Below are positions 1 through 9,591 of a stretch of 64,000 bases of DNA, one piece after another (positions within the stretch are counted from its first letter, which is position 1; each line of letters starts with the position of its first letter). Source of the DNA: Dokdonella sp. (GTDB lineage Bacteria; Pseudomonadota; Gammaproteobacteria; Xanthomonadales; Rhodanobacteraceae). The translations under genes and the position numbers were made by a program. The notes below the pieces were generated by a model that saw only the letters and a program-made list of their open reading frames with translations, was not told the origin of the DNA and made no database searches. Location of the stretch: positions 1 to 64,000 of the forward strand of contig JALOBC010000004.1 in assembly GCA_023228465.1 (NCBI GenBank). The letters are read 5' to 3'.

Positions 1-48
1 CTTGCGCTTGCCAAGGTACTCTGCGTCGGAAAAGCTGATCTGCTTCAT
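1..48 (-). CDS. IS5-family transposase, N-terminal fragment cut by window edge
   Basis: Only the first 16 codons are inside the window, reading leftwards from an ATG at 48: MKQISFSDAEYLGKRK. This matches the typical N-terminus of IS5-family DDE transposases, where a short MKQ-S-F-x-x-x-E-Y start is followed by a basic stretch. Nothing of the catalytic domain is visible, so whether the element is intact cannot be judged. It lies about 290 bp upstream of gspC and points away from it. Confidence 0.6.
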   Translation of the reverse strand, partial: MKQISFSDAEYLGKRK

Positions 49-100
49 GGGCCGCGGTCGCTCGATGGAGTGCGCACAATTATACATGTGGACGGGCGGA

Positions 101-117
101 CTTGTTCAGAGTTTCCC
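101..117. repeat. Candidate terminal inverted repeat of the IS element
   Basis: Read inward on the minus strand, this stretch is GGGAAACTCTGAACAAG. I recognise the CTCTGAACAAG core as typical of IS5-family ends, and it lies about 50 bp outside the transposase start, where an end is expected. The partner repeat is outside the window and no target duplication can be checked, so the boundary near 117 is a proposal. The remaining 118-336 up to gspC shows no gene I can support and should contain the T2SS promoter. Confidence 0.4.
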
Positions 118-336
118 GAGCGGGTTTCGGTTTGGTCCCGGCGATCGGGGGTGGGCGCACGCGGGGGCGCCGATTAACCTTGCCCTACCCTCAGATACGC
201 GGGTTGGGCGGCAAACCCGCCACCGTCAGCAGCTTCGCGACGGAAATCCCTGCAGGCGCGCCGCTGGAAGTCGCGAGACGCGCATCGCTCCCGACGTTTG
301 CTACCCTTGCGCTTCCTTCGTGGGTGGGTGTTCCGC

Positions 337-1266
337 ATGGCGCGGCGGGCTTTGGGCGTGGACTTCAGGCGTGCAGCGGAACGCTTGCCGTGGCTGGCGT
401 GCGCGGTGCTCGCCGCGCTGGCCGTCTGGCAGCTGGCGCGCATCGTTCCGCAACGCGTGCCCCGCGCGTCCGTGCAGGATGTGCCGGGCGCGTCCGCCTC
501 ACCCGAACCGGCGCCGCCGCCACACCGTTCGATTGCGAGCTGGCACCTGTTTGGCACGGCGCCAGCGGATCGCGCCGGCGGCGCGGGCGCTGCCGGTGCG
601 GCGGGTAGCCCGACCTTGTCGCTGATCCTGCGCGGTACGCTTGCCGAGGCGGACCCCAAGGCCGGCGTTGCAGTGCTCGGCGATGCGGGAAGTGCCGAGC
701 GGGCGGTGCGCGTGGGCGAGGAGGTCGAGCCGGGCATCCGGCTGATTGCCGTCTACCCGGACCGGGCGGTGTTTTCGCAAGGCGGCGCCGAGCAGACGCT
801 GCACCTGCCGCGCGAACCGCTGCCGACGCCGGGCGGAGCCGTGCCGCGCACGCCCGGGACGGCCAGCAGCCAGCCGGGCGCAAAGGGGTTTCGACCGCCG
901 CTGGGTGGTCCGGTCGCCGCCGCGTCGGGCGTGCCGGCCTCGTCCGGTCAAGGCGGCGCGCAGGACGAGATCGCGCGGGCGCGGCACAATCCGGGCGATC
1001 TCTTGCAACGCTTCCGCATCGAGCCGGTGTTTGCCGGTGGCGCCCTGGGCGGCGTGCGCGTGAGCGCGGCGAAGGCGGCGGACGGCGCTCTGTTGCAACA
1101 GGCCGGCCTTCAGCCCGGCGATGTGGTGACACGCATCGATGGCCAACCGATCGATACGCTGGCGGCCGGCCAGCAGGCGCTGGCGCGGTTGGGCAATGCG
1201 AGCAGCGTGCGCGTGACCGTGGAGCGCGGCGGCCGGCCCGTGGAGATTTCCATCAGTCTGCGCTGA
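337..1266 (+). CDS. gspC: Type II secretion system inner-membrane protein GspC
   Basis: The product is 309 aa. A short cytoplasmic N-terminus is followed by one membrane anchor (about residues 17-36, LPWLACAVLAALAVWQL). A homology-region domain follows (about 60-165, with HRSIASWHLFG and SLILRGTLAE). After a Pro/Ala/Gly-rich linker comes a C-terminal PDZ domain (about 220-309, with GLQPGDVVTRIDGQPID). This is the full GspC plan: it links the inner-membrane assembly platform to the secretin, and the PDZ domain is tied to substrate or secretin recognition. I chose ATG 337 over an in-frame TTG at 298 because it sits directly before the anchor. It is the first gene of the secretion cluster, 195 bp upstream of gspD. 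Confidence 0.85.
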   Translation: MARRALGVDFRRAAERLPWLACAVLAALAVWQLARIVPQRVPRASVQDVPGASASPEPAPPPHRSIASWHLFGTAPADRAGGAGAAGAAGSPTLSLILRGTLAEADPKAGVAVLGDAGSAERAVRVGEEVEPGIRLIAVYPDRAVFSQGGAEQTLHLPREPLPTPGGAVPRTPGTASSQPGAKGFRPPLGGPVAAASGVPASSGQGGAQDEIARARHNPGDLLQRFRIEPVFAGGALGGVRVSAAKAADGALLQQAGLQPGDVVTRIDGQPIDTLAAGQQALARLGNASSVRVTVERGGRPVEISISLR

Positions 1267-1461
1267 CGGCGTTGCGGCAGACGTGATGCGACGCCGCGTT
1301 TGGTCTGTCCCGCGTTTGCCTCGCCTCATGTACGCCGGAACCGGCGTGCGCCACCCTGTCGCCTGCAATCTTGCGCGTCGGATCGCGCCGCCGCTGCTGC
1401 GCCTTTGCTACTCTTGCCCGTCGCCCGTGCGTCGCGCCCCGCAGGGGTACTGGAGTCACCG

Positions 1462-3633
1462 ATGAGCTTTCCTTCCCCTCTGCCAGCCCGCCACCCAGCC
1501 GATGCGCGTCACGTGCCTGCGCGGACGGCCCATGACGCTGCATCGTGGCGCGTGCCCGTCCGTGGCGGCCTGCTGGGGATCCTGCTGGTCGTCCTGGGCA
1601 TGTTGGCCGCCGGCGCGCTGGTGGCGCAACCTCGGGTGGAGGGGCAGGCCGGCGTGCAGACGGCGCAAGGCGATGGCCGGCACACGCTCAACATGAAGGA
1701 TGCCGATATCCAGGCGCTGATCGCCACGGTCAGCGAGATCACCGGCAAGAACTTCATCATCGCGCCGAACGTGCAGGGCAAGGTGACCGTGATCTCGGCG
1801 CGGCCGATGCTGCCGGACGAGCTTTACCAGGTGTTCCTGTCGGTGTTGCGCGTGCACGGCTTCGCCGCCGTGCAGTCGGGCAGCATGGTGCGCATCGAAC
1901 AGGAGGCGCAGGCACAACAGGATGGCGCCACGCCGGTCGGCGATGCGCACCTGCGCGGCAGCGAGGAACTGGTCACCCAGGTCCTGCCGGTGCGCCATGT
2001 GGCCGCAGCGGATCTGGTCGCCATCCTGCGCCCGCTGATGGCGCAGGGTGGACAGCTGGTGGCGCATGCCTCCTCCAATTCGCTGGTGGTGTCCGACCGC
2101 GCCGGCAACGTCGAGCGCCTGGCGCGCATCATCGAACGCATCGACACCGCCTCCGATGCGCAGGTGGAGGTGATTGCGCTGCGTCACGCCAACGCCGCCG
2201 AGCTCGCCCGCACGCTCACCGCGCTGGGCGAGGACAAGGCCACCCAGGCCAAGGGCGAAAATGCCAGCGTGTATGCCGACACGCGCACCAATTCGATCCT
2301 GCTCTCGGGGGCGAAGAACGCGCGCCTGCGCCTGCGTGCGCTGATCGCACATCTGGACACGCCGAGCGGTGACGGCGGAGATACGCAGGTGGTGTATCTG
2401 CGCTATGCCAATGCCAAGGACCTGGTGCCGATCCTGCAGGGCGTGGCGGCCACGCTCAGCGGCGTGGCGCCAGCGACCGCAGCCAGGGCCGGCGACGGCA
2501 GCGCCGGCCCGGACGCAGGGCCGGCCACCATCCAGGCGCATGCCGAAACCAATGCGCTCATCATCACGGCGCCCCCGGCGGTGTTCCGCTCGCTGGCCGA
2601 AGTGGTGCGCCAGCTGGACATCCGCCGCAACCAGGTGCTGATAGAGGCGGTGATCGCCGAGGTTTCGGCACAGACGGCCAGCGAAATCGGCGTGCAGTGG
2701 CAGATGCCGCTCAAGAACGACCCCAACCACACCATCGTTGGCGGCACCAACTTCGGCGCTTCCGGCGGCAACATCCTCAACGCCGCGATCAACCCGCTGG
2801 GGGTCGGCAATGGCCTCAACCTTGGTTACATCGATGGCACCGTGACCGTGGGCGGCCGGACCCTGTTCCAGCTCGGCGCCCTGGTCACCGCGCTGCGCGG
2901 CGACGGCACGTCCAACATCCTTTCCACACCCTCCATCCTCACCCTGGACAACGAAGAGGCGCAGATCAAGGTGGCCCAGGAAGTGCCGTTCCTGACCGGC
3001 CAGTACACCACTGCTGCCACCACCTCCAATCCGCTGGTCGGCAACGCCATCAGCAATCCCTTCCAGACCATCGAGCGCAAGGACGTGGGCCTGGTGCTGA
3101 AGGTGACGCCGCAGATCAACGAGGGCGATTCGATCCGCCTCACCATCCACCAGGAAGTCTCCTCGCTGGCACCGCCCGTATCGGGCGCGGTCGATCTCAT
3201 CACCAACAAGCGCGAGCTCACCACCAGCGTGCTGGTGCAGGACGATTCGCTGCTGGTGCTCGGTGGCCTGATCGACAGCCAGGCCAAGGACAACGTGCAG
3301 AAGGTGCCGGCGCTCGGCGACATCCCGCTGATCGGCAACCTGTTCCGCTACCGCACCAACGACCGCAGCAAGAGCGACCTGATGGTGTTCCTGCATCCCA
3401 AGATCCTGCGCGATGCGGCCAGCGAAGCGGCGGTGTCGAGCGAGAAGTACAACTACATGCGCACCGGCCAGCTGCAGATGCGCCAGCAGGACTGGCCACT
3501 GACCCCGCGCGGCGAGCGCCCGGTGCTGCCCGAAGTGCATGACTTCCTCGCCAGTCCCAACCTCGATGGGAAGCCCGGCTCGCCGCCCGTGCCGGTCCAG
3601 GTGCCATCGCCCGCGGCGTCGGATCGGCGCTGA
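1462..3633 (+). CDS. gspD: Type II secretion system secretin GspD
   Basis: The product is 723 aa, a normal secretin length. A hydrophobic export segment (about residues 36-55) is followed by the N0 domain (HTLNMKDADIQALIATVSE) and N1-N3 repeats of the RYANAKDLVPILQGV type. The C-terminal secretin core contains VLIEAVIAEVSAQTASEIGV, the STPSILTLDNEEAQIKV block and LVLGGLIDS. Secretins form the outer-membrane channel through which folded proteins leave the periplasm. ATG 1462 is chosen because it gives a standard signal peptide; upstream in-frame codons would add an arginine-rich stretch. The stop codon shares one base with the next start at 3633, which indicates translational coupling. No pilotin gene is visible nearby. 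Confidence 0.92.
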   Translation: MSFPSPLPARHPADARHVPARTAHDAASWRVPVRGGLLGILLVVLGMLAAGALVAQPRVEGQAGVQTAQGDGRHTLNMKDADIQALIATVSEITGKNFIIAPNVQGKVTVISARPMLPDELYQVFLSVLRVHGFAAVQSGSMVRIEQEAQAQQDGATPVGDAHLRGSEELVTQVLPVRHVAAADLVAILRPLMAQGGQLVAHASSNSLVVSDRAGNVERLARIIERIDTASDAQVEVIALRHANAAELARTLTALGEDKATQAKGENASVYADTRTNSILLSGAKNARLRLRALIAHLDTPSGDGGDTQVVYLRYANAKDLVPILQGVAATLSGVAPATAARAGDGSAGPDAGPATIQAHAETNALIITAPPAVFRSLAEVVRQLDIRRNQVLIEAVIAEVSAQTASEIGVQWQMPLKNDPNHTIVGGTNFGASGGNILNAAINPLGVGNGLNLGYIDGTVTVGGRTLFQLGALVTALRGDGTSNILSTPSILTLDNEEAQIKVAQEVPFLTGQYTTAATTSNPLVGNAISNPFQTIERKDVGLVLKVTPQINEGDSIRLTIHQEVSSLAPPVSGAVDLITNKRELTTSVLVQDDSLLVLGGLIDSQAKDNVQKVPALGDIPLIGNLFRYRTNDRSKSDLMVFLHPKILRDAASEAAVSSEKYNYMRTGQLQMRQQDWPLTPRGERPVLPEVHDFLASPNLDGKPGSPPVPVQVPSPAASDRR

Positions 3634-4193
3634 TGGCGCATCCCGACGCTTCGGTGTTTGCCGCACGCCTGGGCGGCGTGGTGCTCTGGTTCACCATCGG
3701 CACCAGCGCGCTGCTGGTGTCGGTGGTGGTCATCGGCTGGATCAAGATCGGCCATGATCCGCTCGCGCGTACGCTACTGCTTGTCGTGCCGACGCTGATC
3801 CTGGTCTTGTCCTGGGCCTGGCGCCCGACCGGTTACGCAATCGATGCGACGGGCATTTACGTCCTGCGGTCGGTCGGCCGACTGCGTATCGCCGCACCGA
3901 CCGCCTCCGCCAGCATCGACGACAAGGTGTTCCCGGGCAGCCTGCGCCTGTTCGGCAACGGCGGCCTGTTCGCCTTCAGCGGCTACTTCCGCAATCGGAA
4001 GCACGGCAGTTTCCGCGCCTGGGTCACCGATGCCTCCAGCACAGTGGTGCTGCATTCGGACGCCCGCACCGTGGTGATTTCGCCGGTCGACCGGCGACGT
4101 TTCGTTGCCGTGTTGGAAGCGGCGCACGGCGCGTCCGGGCGTGTCACGGCACCGGCTCACGGTTGGCAGCAAAGCAGGAAGGTGGCTGGATGA
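3633..4193 (+). CDS. PH-like membrane protein within the T2SS operon
   Basis: The product is 186 aa. Two membrane segments (about residues 18-40 and 49-66) are followed by a soluble domain starting [15 protein letters not shown] and including [15 protein letters not shown]. This resembles the small bacterial PH-like domains found after two transmembrane helices. It is not a standard T2SS component, yet it starts on the last base of the gspD stop and ends inside the gspE start (ATGA), so it is almost certainly co-translated with them. It might modulate or scaffold secretion assembly, or be a passenger gene. The function is unknown; the PH assignment rests on pattern recognition and would need a profile search. 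Confidence 0.7.
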   Translation: MAHPDASVFAARLGGVVLWFTIGTSALLVSVVVIGWIKIGHDPLARTLLLVVPTLILVLSWAWRPTGYAIDATGIYVLRSVGRLRIAAPTASASIDDKVFPGSLRLFGNGGLFAFSGYFRNRKHGSFRAWVTDASSTVVLHSDARTVVISPVDRRRFVAVLEAAHGASGRVTAPAHGWQQSRKVAG

Positions 4194-5674
4194 GCGGGAC
4201 GTCGCCGCCGCGGCCCTCGTTCGGCTTCGCGCGCCGCCATGGCGTGGCGCTGACCGGCTGGGGCGGGTCCCACGCCGAGATTGCCTGTCGCGGACAGGTG
4301 GCGCCGCAGGTGCTGGCGGAACTGCGCCGGCACCTGGGCGTGCCGCTGCGCCTTGCCGGTCTCGACGATTCCGCCTTCGAACGCCTGCTGCGCGACCTCT
4401 ACGAACAGGGCGACGATGCACGCGCGATGGTGTCCGACCTCGACGAGCGACTGGATCTCAAGGCGGTCGCCGATGAGCTGCCCGAGCCCGAGGATCTGCT
4501 GGAAAGCGACGATGATGCGCCCATCATCCGCCTCATCAATGCGCTGCTCACCGAAGCCGTCAAGGAAGGCGCCTCGGACATTCACGTGGAGCCCTACGAA
4601 AACCGTCTGGTGGTGCGCTTCCGCGTCGATGGGGTGCTGCGCGAGGTACTTGCGCCGAAGAAGGCCATTGCCGCCGCGGTGGTGAGCCGCATCAAGGTGA
4701 TGGCCAGGCTCGACATCGCCGAGCGGCGCCTGCCGCAGGATGGACGCATCGGTCTGCGCATCGCCGGCCGACCGGTGGACGTGCGCGTCTCGACCATTCC
4801 CGCCGGGCGCGGCGAGCGCGTGGTGCTGCGCCTGCTCGACAAGCAGACCGGCAAGCTGGACCTTGGCCAGCTCGGCATGGACGACGCCTTGCGCGCGCGG
4901 CTGGAAGACCTGATCGCGCGCCCGCACGGCATCCTGCTGGTGACCGGGCCGACCGGTTCGGGCAAGACCACGACGCTCTACGGCGCCCTGCTCAAGCTCA
5001 ACGATTCCTCACGCAACATCATGACCGTGGAGGACCCGATCGAGTACTACCTCGATGGCGTCGGCCAGACCCAGGTCAATCCACGCGTGGACATGACCTT
5101 CGCGCGCGGCCTGCGCGCGATCCTGCGCCAGGATCCGGACGTGGTGATGGTCGGCGAGATCCGCGATCTGGAAACCGCGGAGATCGCCGTGCAGGCTTCG
5201 CTGACCGGGCACCTGGTGCTCTCCACCCTGCATACCAATTCCGCTGCCGGCGCCGTGGCGCGCCTGCGCGACATGGGCGTGGAGCCGTTCCTGCTCGCCT
5301 CGAGCCTGATCGGCGTGTTTGCCCAGCGCCTGGTGCGGGTGCTGGATCCGGATACGCGCGAGGCCTACCGCGCCACCGCGGCCGAACTCGCCGCGTTCGG
5401 GCAGGCGCCGGCTGCGGACGTGACCCTGTACCGCCCGCGCGCCGACATTGCCGCGCGCGGTCGGGAAGCCGGCTATCGCGGGCGCACCGGCATCTACGAA
5501 CTCATCGCCATCGACGAGACCCTGCGCCGGCTGATCCACGAAGGCGCCTCGGAAGCCGAGCTCGAGCGCCACGCGCGCACGCGCTCGGCCGCGATCCTCG
5601 CCGACGGCTGGGCCAAGTGCCTGGCCGGCATCACCTCGGCCGAGGAAGTGCTGCGCGTGACGCGCGAAGCGTAG
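4190..5674 (+). CDS. gspE: Type II secretion system assembly ATPase GspE
   Basis: The product is 494 aa, the usual GspE length. The N1E-like N-terminal region is followed by the ATPase core: Walker [11 protein letters not shown] near residues 253-262, an Asp box with [15 protein letters not shown], Walker [13 protein letters not shown] near 315-326, and a His box [19 protein letters not shown]. The ATPase powers pseudopilus assembly at the cytoplasmic face. I do not see the four-Cys zinc motif that many GspE proteins carry near the C-terminus. The start ATG at 4190 overlaps the previous stop. The remaining T2SS genes (gspF-M) are not downstream, so the system is split between loci. Confidence 0.92.
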   Translation: MSGTSPPRPSFGFARRHGVALTGWGGSHAEIACRGQVAPQVLAELRRHLGVPLRLAGLDDSAFERLLRDLYEQGDDARAMVSDLDERLDLKAVADELPEPEDLLESDDDAPIIRLINALLTEAVKEGASDIHVEPYENRLVVRFRVDGVLREVLAPKKAIAAAVVSRIKVMARLDIAERRLPQDGRIGLRIAGRPVDVRVSTIPAGRGERVVLRLLDKQTGKLDLGQLGMDDALRARLEDLIARPHGILLVTGPTGSGKTTTLYGALLKLNDSSRNIMTVEDPIEYYLDGVGQTQVNPRVDMTFARGLRAILRQDPDVVMVGEIRDLETAEIAVQASLTGHLVLSTLHTNSAAGAVARLRDMGVEPFLLASSLIGVFAQRLVRVLDPDTREAYRATAAELAAFGQAPAADVTLYRPRADIAARGREAGYRGRTGIYELIAIDETLRRLIHEGASEAELERHARTRSAAILADGWAKCLAGITSAEEVLRVTREA

Positions 5675-5692
5675 GCGGGCCAGCAACCCGCC
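5674..5692 (+). terminator. Weak hairpin after gspE
   Basis: GGCGGG and CCCGCC form a 6-bp stem around a 7-nt loop, starting on the last base of the gspE stop codon. No T-run follows, so this is at best a weak or Rho-assisted terminator between gspE and the convergent peptidase gene. Confidence 0.3.
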
Positions 5693-5812
5693 AGGTCGCA
5701 GGATGGCGGATGTCCGGCAAGCGTGACACCCGCTCGCGCGGCCGGTCGCGTCCGCAGCGGTCCGTGCGGCAACGCCCACGCCAACGGGCGCGCCGCGTCG
5801 GCAGCCACCCTG

Positions 5813-8650
5813 CTAGCGCAGCACCCGGCCTTCGGCGTCCATCACCTTCACCTCGCCGACCTTGAGGTCGCGGATCGGCTGCTCGATCTTGCCGAGATCG
5901 CCCACCACCACCCAGGTCAAGGCATCCGGATGGATGACTTCCCGGGCGGCGGCTTGCACGGCGGCGTCGGTCTGCGCTTCGATGCGAGCCTTCAAGGTCT
6001 GCACGTAGTTGTCCGGTCGCTCGTAGAGGCTGATGCCGGCCAGCGCGCCGAGCACCGCGCCGGTGGTCTGGTACTCACCGGGCATGGAGCGCACGTCGCC
6101 CTGCTTGATCTTGGCGATTTCGGTGTGGGTCAGCGGTCGGTCGCCGACCACGGCGCGTGCTTCGGCGAGCAGCTCGGCCAGCGCCGGCGCGGTCTTGTCG
6201 GTCTGCACCGGCGAATACAGCATGAAGGGACGCTGGCCAAGCGCGTTCTGCAGGAAGCTGTAGGCGCCATACGCCCAGTGCTTGTCCTCGCGCAGGTTCA
6301 TGTTGAGGCGCGAGGAAAAGTAGCCGCCGAAGGCGCCGTTCATGGTCTGGATTTCAAGATAATTCGGTGCCCTGGTCGAAGGTGCGACCAGCCCGGCGAG
6401 GATCATCGTCTGCGGTGCATCGGGCTTGTCGATCAGGAAGACGCGCGCCGCCTTCGGCAGGGCCACCTTGGCAATGTTGCGCGCCGGTACCGCTTGCGCC
6501 GGCGCCTTCCAGTCGCCAAACACCTTGTTGAGCTCGGCCGTGATCGCTTCCAGCGTGGTGTCGCCGGCGACCAGCACGATGGCGTTGTCGGGGCGCACGA
6601 AATCGCCCAGCCACGCGCGCAGGTCGTCCGCGCTGAGCGATTCGATCGAGGCGCTGGTGCCAGAACCCGTGAACGGGATCGCATAGGCGTGGCCCTTGCC
6701 ATAGATGAGCGGCGGCAGGGTGCGCAGGGCGAGGCCGATCGGCTGGGTCTTCTCCTGGGCAATGCGGGCCAGCCACTGGCCGCGGATGCGCGAGAAATCC
6801 TCGGCGCGGAAGGCGGGATTGCGCACGATGTCGGAAAACAGCGCGAGCGAAGGCGCCAGTTCGGACTTGAGCGTATTCAGGTGCACGCTGGCGCTGTCCA
6901 GCCCGGCGCCCGCGCTGATGATGGCACCCAGGCGCTCGGTGCGGCGCGCGATCTCCAGCGAATCGAGCTTGGCGGTGCCTTCATCGAGCATCGCCATGGT
7001 GAAGGCGGAGGTTCCGAGCTTGCGCCCCTGGTCCGACGCATAGCCGCCGCCGAACTGCAGCTGCACCTGGATCACCGGCACGGCATGGCGTTCGGCGAGC
7101 AGCACCGGCATGCCGTTGGCCAGCTTGCCGTGCTGCAGTGTCGGGAAGTTGAGGTCGGGGAAGGTCGTCACGGCCGGCACGCCCTTGCTGCGGTCCACGT
7201 CCGACTTGACGGTCCGGTACTCGGCCGGTGGCGGGAGCTTGGCGGGCGGACGACCGGGAATGGCTGGACGGCCGGCATCGGCCGTGGCATCGGCTTCGGC
7301 CACGTCCTTGCCCGCCGGCGCCGGTCGCACGGTCAGGGTGTAGTCGCCGCGGGCGATCCAGGCGTTGGCCGCTGCGCGCACGCTCTCGGGCGTGGCCGCG
7401 TCGATACGCGCCAGGTCGATCTTCCACGCCCCCGGGTCATTGCGGTAGAGCTGGCCCTCGGCAAGCAGGGTGGCCTTGCCGTTGACCCGTTCCAGCGCGC
7501 GAATCAGGCTCGCGCGGGTGTTGATCCGAACCCGTTCCAGTTCGTCTGCGGTCGGGCCCTGATCGAGGAACTTCTTCCATTCGTCGGCAATGGCGGCCTC
7601 GACCCGCGCCGGGTCGATGCCGTCCTTGACCGTCACCTGCAGCTCGAACATCGAGGCCAGCGCAAACGGCATGACCGATACGGACACGCTGTCGGCCAGC
7701 TTGTCCTTGTAGACGAGCCGCTCGTAGAGGCGCGAAGTCTTGCCGCCGCCGAGCACTTCGGCCGCCAGTTCCAGCTGTGTTTCCGCCGGATCGCCAAGCT
7801 GGGGCACGTTCCACTCGCGATAGATGCGCACCTGCGCCACCTGGTCGAACATGCTGCCGCGGGTGGATTCGGTGCGCGGCGCGATCCACGGCTGCTGGCG
7901 CGCCACGGGTGGACCGGCCGGGATATCGCCGAAGTACTTGAGCATCTTGGCCCTGGCCACCTCGGGCGTGATGTCGCCGACCAGGGCGACTACGACGTTG
8001 GCCGCGCCGTAGTAGTCATGGAACCAGCGCTTGACGTCGTCCAGCGAGGCCGCGTCGAGGTCGGCCATCGAGCCGATGGTTTCGTGGTGGTAGGGGTGGT
8101 TCGCGGGGAAGGCATTGGCGGCGATGCGCTCGTCCACGCGCCCGTACGGCTGGTTCTCGCCCTGGCGCTTCTCGTTCTTCACCACCCCGCGCTGCTCGTC
8201 CAGCTGCGCCTGGCCGATCGCGCCGAGCAGATGCCCCATGCGGTCCGACTCCATCCACAGCGTCATGTCGAGCGCGGTGGTGGGGACGGTCTCGTAGTAG
8301 TTGGTGCGGTCCAGCCAGGTGGTGCCGTTCTGGTCGATCGCGCCGGCCAGTTCGAACGGTGCGAAGAATTCGTCCTTGTGGTTCTCCGAGCCCTGGAACA
8401 TGAGGTGCTCGAACAGATGCGCGAAGCCGGTCTTGCCCGCGGGCTCATCGGCCGAGCCGACGTGATACCACACGCTCACTGCCACCACCGGCGCCTTGTG
8501 GTCCTCGCTGACGATGACCGTCAGCCCGTTGGGCAGGGTGAAGCGGGTGTAGGGAATATCGATCGCATCCGGCGCCGCGGCGGGCGCGGCACTGGCGCAG
8601 CCAAGGGCGAGGGACAGCGCGGTCAGGCGGCGGAGGAGCTGCTTGCGCAT
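5813..8650 (-). CDS. M16-family zinc metallopeptidase, two-domain, exported
   Basis: The product is 945 aa: two tandem M16 repeats behind an N-terminal export signal (hydrophobic core LTALSLALGCASAAPAAA). The first repeat carries the inverted zinc motif HLFEH at residues 78-82, with the downstream glutamate region VVKNEKRQGENQPYG. The second repeat (from about residue 520) lacks HxxEH and is probably structural, as in pitrilysin-type clam-shell peptidases. It probably degrades peptides in the periplasm. A lipobox reading around Cys18 (ALGC) is possible but not canonical. It is a single gene that converges on gspE; 174 bp upstream (8651-8824) show no gene. Confidence 0.88.
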   Translation of the reverse strand: MRKQLLRRLTALSLALGCASAAPAAAPDAIDIPYTRFTLPNGLTVIVSEDHKAPVVAVSVWYHVGSADEPAGKTGFAHLFEHLMFQGSENHKDEFFAPFELAGAIDQNGTTWLDRTNYYETVPTTALDMTLWMESDRMGHLLGAIGQAQLDEQRGVVKNEKRQGENQPYGRVDERIAANAFPANHPYHHETIGSMADLDAASLDDVKRWFHDYYGAANVVVALVGDITPEVARAKMLKYFGDIPAGPPVARQQPWIAPRTESTRGSMFDQVAQVRIYREWNVPQLGDPAETQLELAAEVLGGGKTSRLYERLVYKDKLADSVSVSVMPFALASMFELQVTVKDGIDPARVEAAIADEWKKFLDQGPTADELERVRINTRASLIRALERVNGKATLLAEGQLYRNDPGAWKIDLARIDAATPESVRAAANAWIARGDYTLTVRPAPAGKDVAEADATADAGRPAIPGRPPAKLPPPAEYRTVKSDVDRSKGVPAVTTFPDLNFPTLQHGKLANGMPVLLAERHAVPVIQVQLQFGGGYASDQGRKLGTSAFTMAMLDEGTAKLDSLEIARRTERLGAIISAGAGLDSASVHLNTLKSELAPSLALFSDIVRNPAFRAEDFSRIRGQWLARIAQEKTQPIGLALRTLPPLIYGKGHAYAIPFTGSGTSASIESLSADDLRAWLGDFVRPDNAIVLVAGDTTLEAITAELNKVFGDWKAPAQAVPARNIAKVALPKAARVFLIDKPDAPQTMILAGLVAPSTRAPNYLEIQTMNGAFGGYFSSRLNMNLREDKHWAYGAYSFLQNALGQRPFMLYSPVQTDKTAPALAELLAEARAVVGDRPLTHTEIAKIKQGDVRSMPGEYQTTGAVLGALAGISLYERPDNYVQTLKARIEAQTDAAVQAAAREVIHPDALTWVVVGDLGKIEQPIRDLKVGEVKVMDAEGRVLR

Positions 8651-8824
8651 GGGAGGGGTCCTTTCAGGCGCCGACGGGGGGAGTCGAGGCTAGCGAGCCA
8701 GCGCGCCTGCCGCAATGGCGGCGGCGCGCCCTTACCCCATCCGCGGGGCCGGAGAGGGCGCAGCACGCAGTGAATGGCCGCGGGCCGGGCGCCACGGCAG
8801 GCGCGCGGCGCGGGCAGGAACGGA

Positions 8825-9355
8825 TTACTTGAGCTGGTCCATCATCCAGTCGACGGCGGCCTTCACCTGTTCGTCGGACAGGGCCGGATTGCCGCCGCGC
8901 GCCGGCATCACCCCGGTCTTGCCGGTGAAGCCGTCGATGGCGTGCTTGAGAAGCGTTGCCTCACCCTGCGCCGCGCGCGCATCCCAGTCGGCGTGATCAC
9001 CCACCTTGGGCGCACCGGCCACGCCGGTCGTGTGGCAGCTGTGGCAGAGCTTGTCGTAGATGGTCTTGCCATCGGTGGTGCCGTCATAGGCCACCTGCGA
9101 GGCGGCTGCCTGGGAGGCCGCTTCCTGGGCGGCCTGCATGGCCGCGCGGCCGGTGTCGCCTGCATACACCCCGCCGACCGGCGCAATGCGCGCGGCGACC
9201 TCGCCGGCCCGATCCGGGTTCACCGGCCTGGGATTCTGGCCGTTGATGTAATGCGCCACCAACAGCAGGCAGATCACCAAGGCTGCGAGGAAGGCGATCA
9301 TCATGCTGAAGCGCTTCAGGAAAACCGCATCGGTCTGGTTGACTGGACTGCTCAC
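8825..9355 (-). CDS. Cytochrome c5-type monohaem protein, membrane-anchored
   Basis: From GTG 9355 the product is 176 aa. One N-terminal membrane segment (about residues 17-36) is followed by an Ala/Gln-rich linker. The class I cytochrome c domain has the haem motif CHSCH at residues 104-108 and a likely axial Met in GVMPARGG (Met150). The domain resembles cytochrome c5, a soluble electron carrier of respiratory chains; here it appears tethered. The GTG start is preferred because a good ribosome site (AGAGGTGG) lies just upstream, whereas the more upstream codons encode no signal. The 236 bp upstream hold no gene I can support. Confidence 0.85.
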   Translation of the reverse strand: MSSPVNQTDAVFLKRFSMMIAFLAALVICLLLVAHYINGQNPRPVNPDRAGEVAARIAPVGGVYAGDTGRAAMQAAQEAASQAAASQVAYDGTTDGKTIYDKLCHSCHTTGVAGAPKVGDHADWDARAAQGEATLLKHAIDGFTGKTGVMPARGGNPALSDEQVKAAVDWMMDQLK

Positions 9356-9591
9356 GAATCCACCTCTGAGCTGGTACTGGAAGCCGCAATTGGCCGAAAA
9401 CACCCCATCGGCGCCCCGTCCGTGCCGGCCTGGGCGCCCGTATCAAGACCCCTCGGCGTTCCCCATGAAGCTGCCGAACCCTGAGGGCAGCGCCACAACG
9501 CGACAGCCGCGCCGGCGCTTGAAAACCCTTGGAGTATAGCGACCGCTTGGGGGCCGCGGAAGGCGCGCGCCGGGCGCAGCGGCGAAGCGGC

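Noticed and set aside
1456-3666. Long minus-strand frame opposite gspD
   Set aside because: A shadow of gspD: no domain, and a His/Arg/Gly-biased composition.
5723-8773. Very long (about 1000-codon) open frame on the plus strand opposite the M16 peptidase
   Set aside because: It is exactly antisense to a gene with clear catalytic motifs and is rich in His, Gly, Arg and Val, the composition produced by reading a high-GC gene on its opposite strand.
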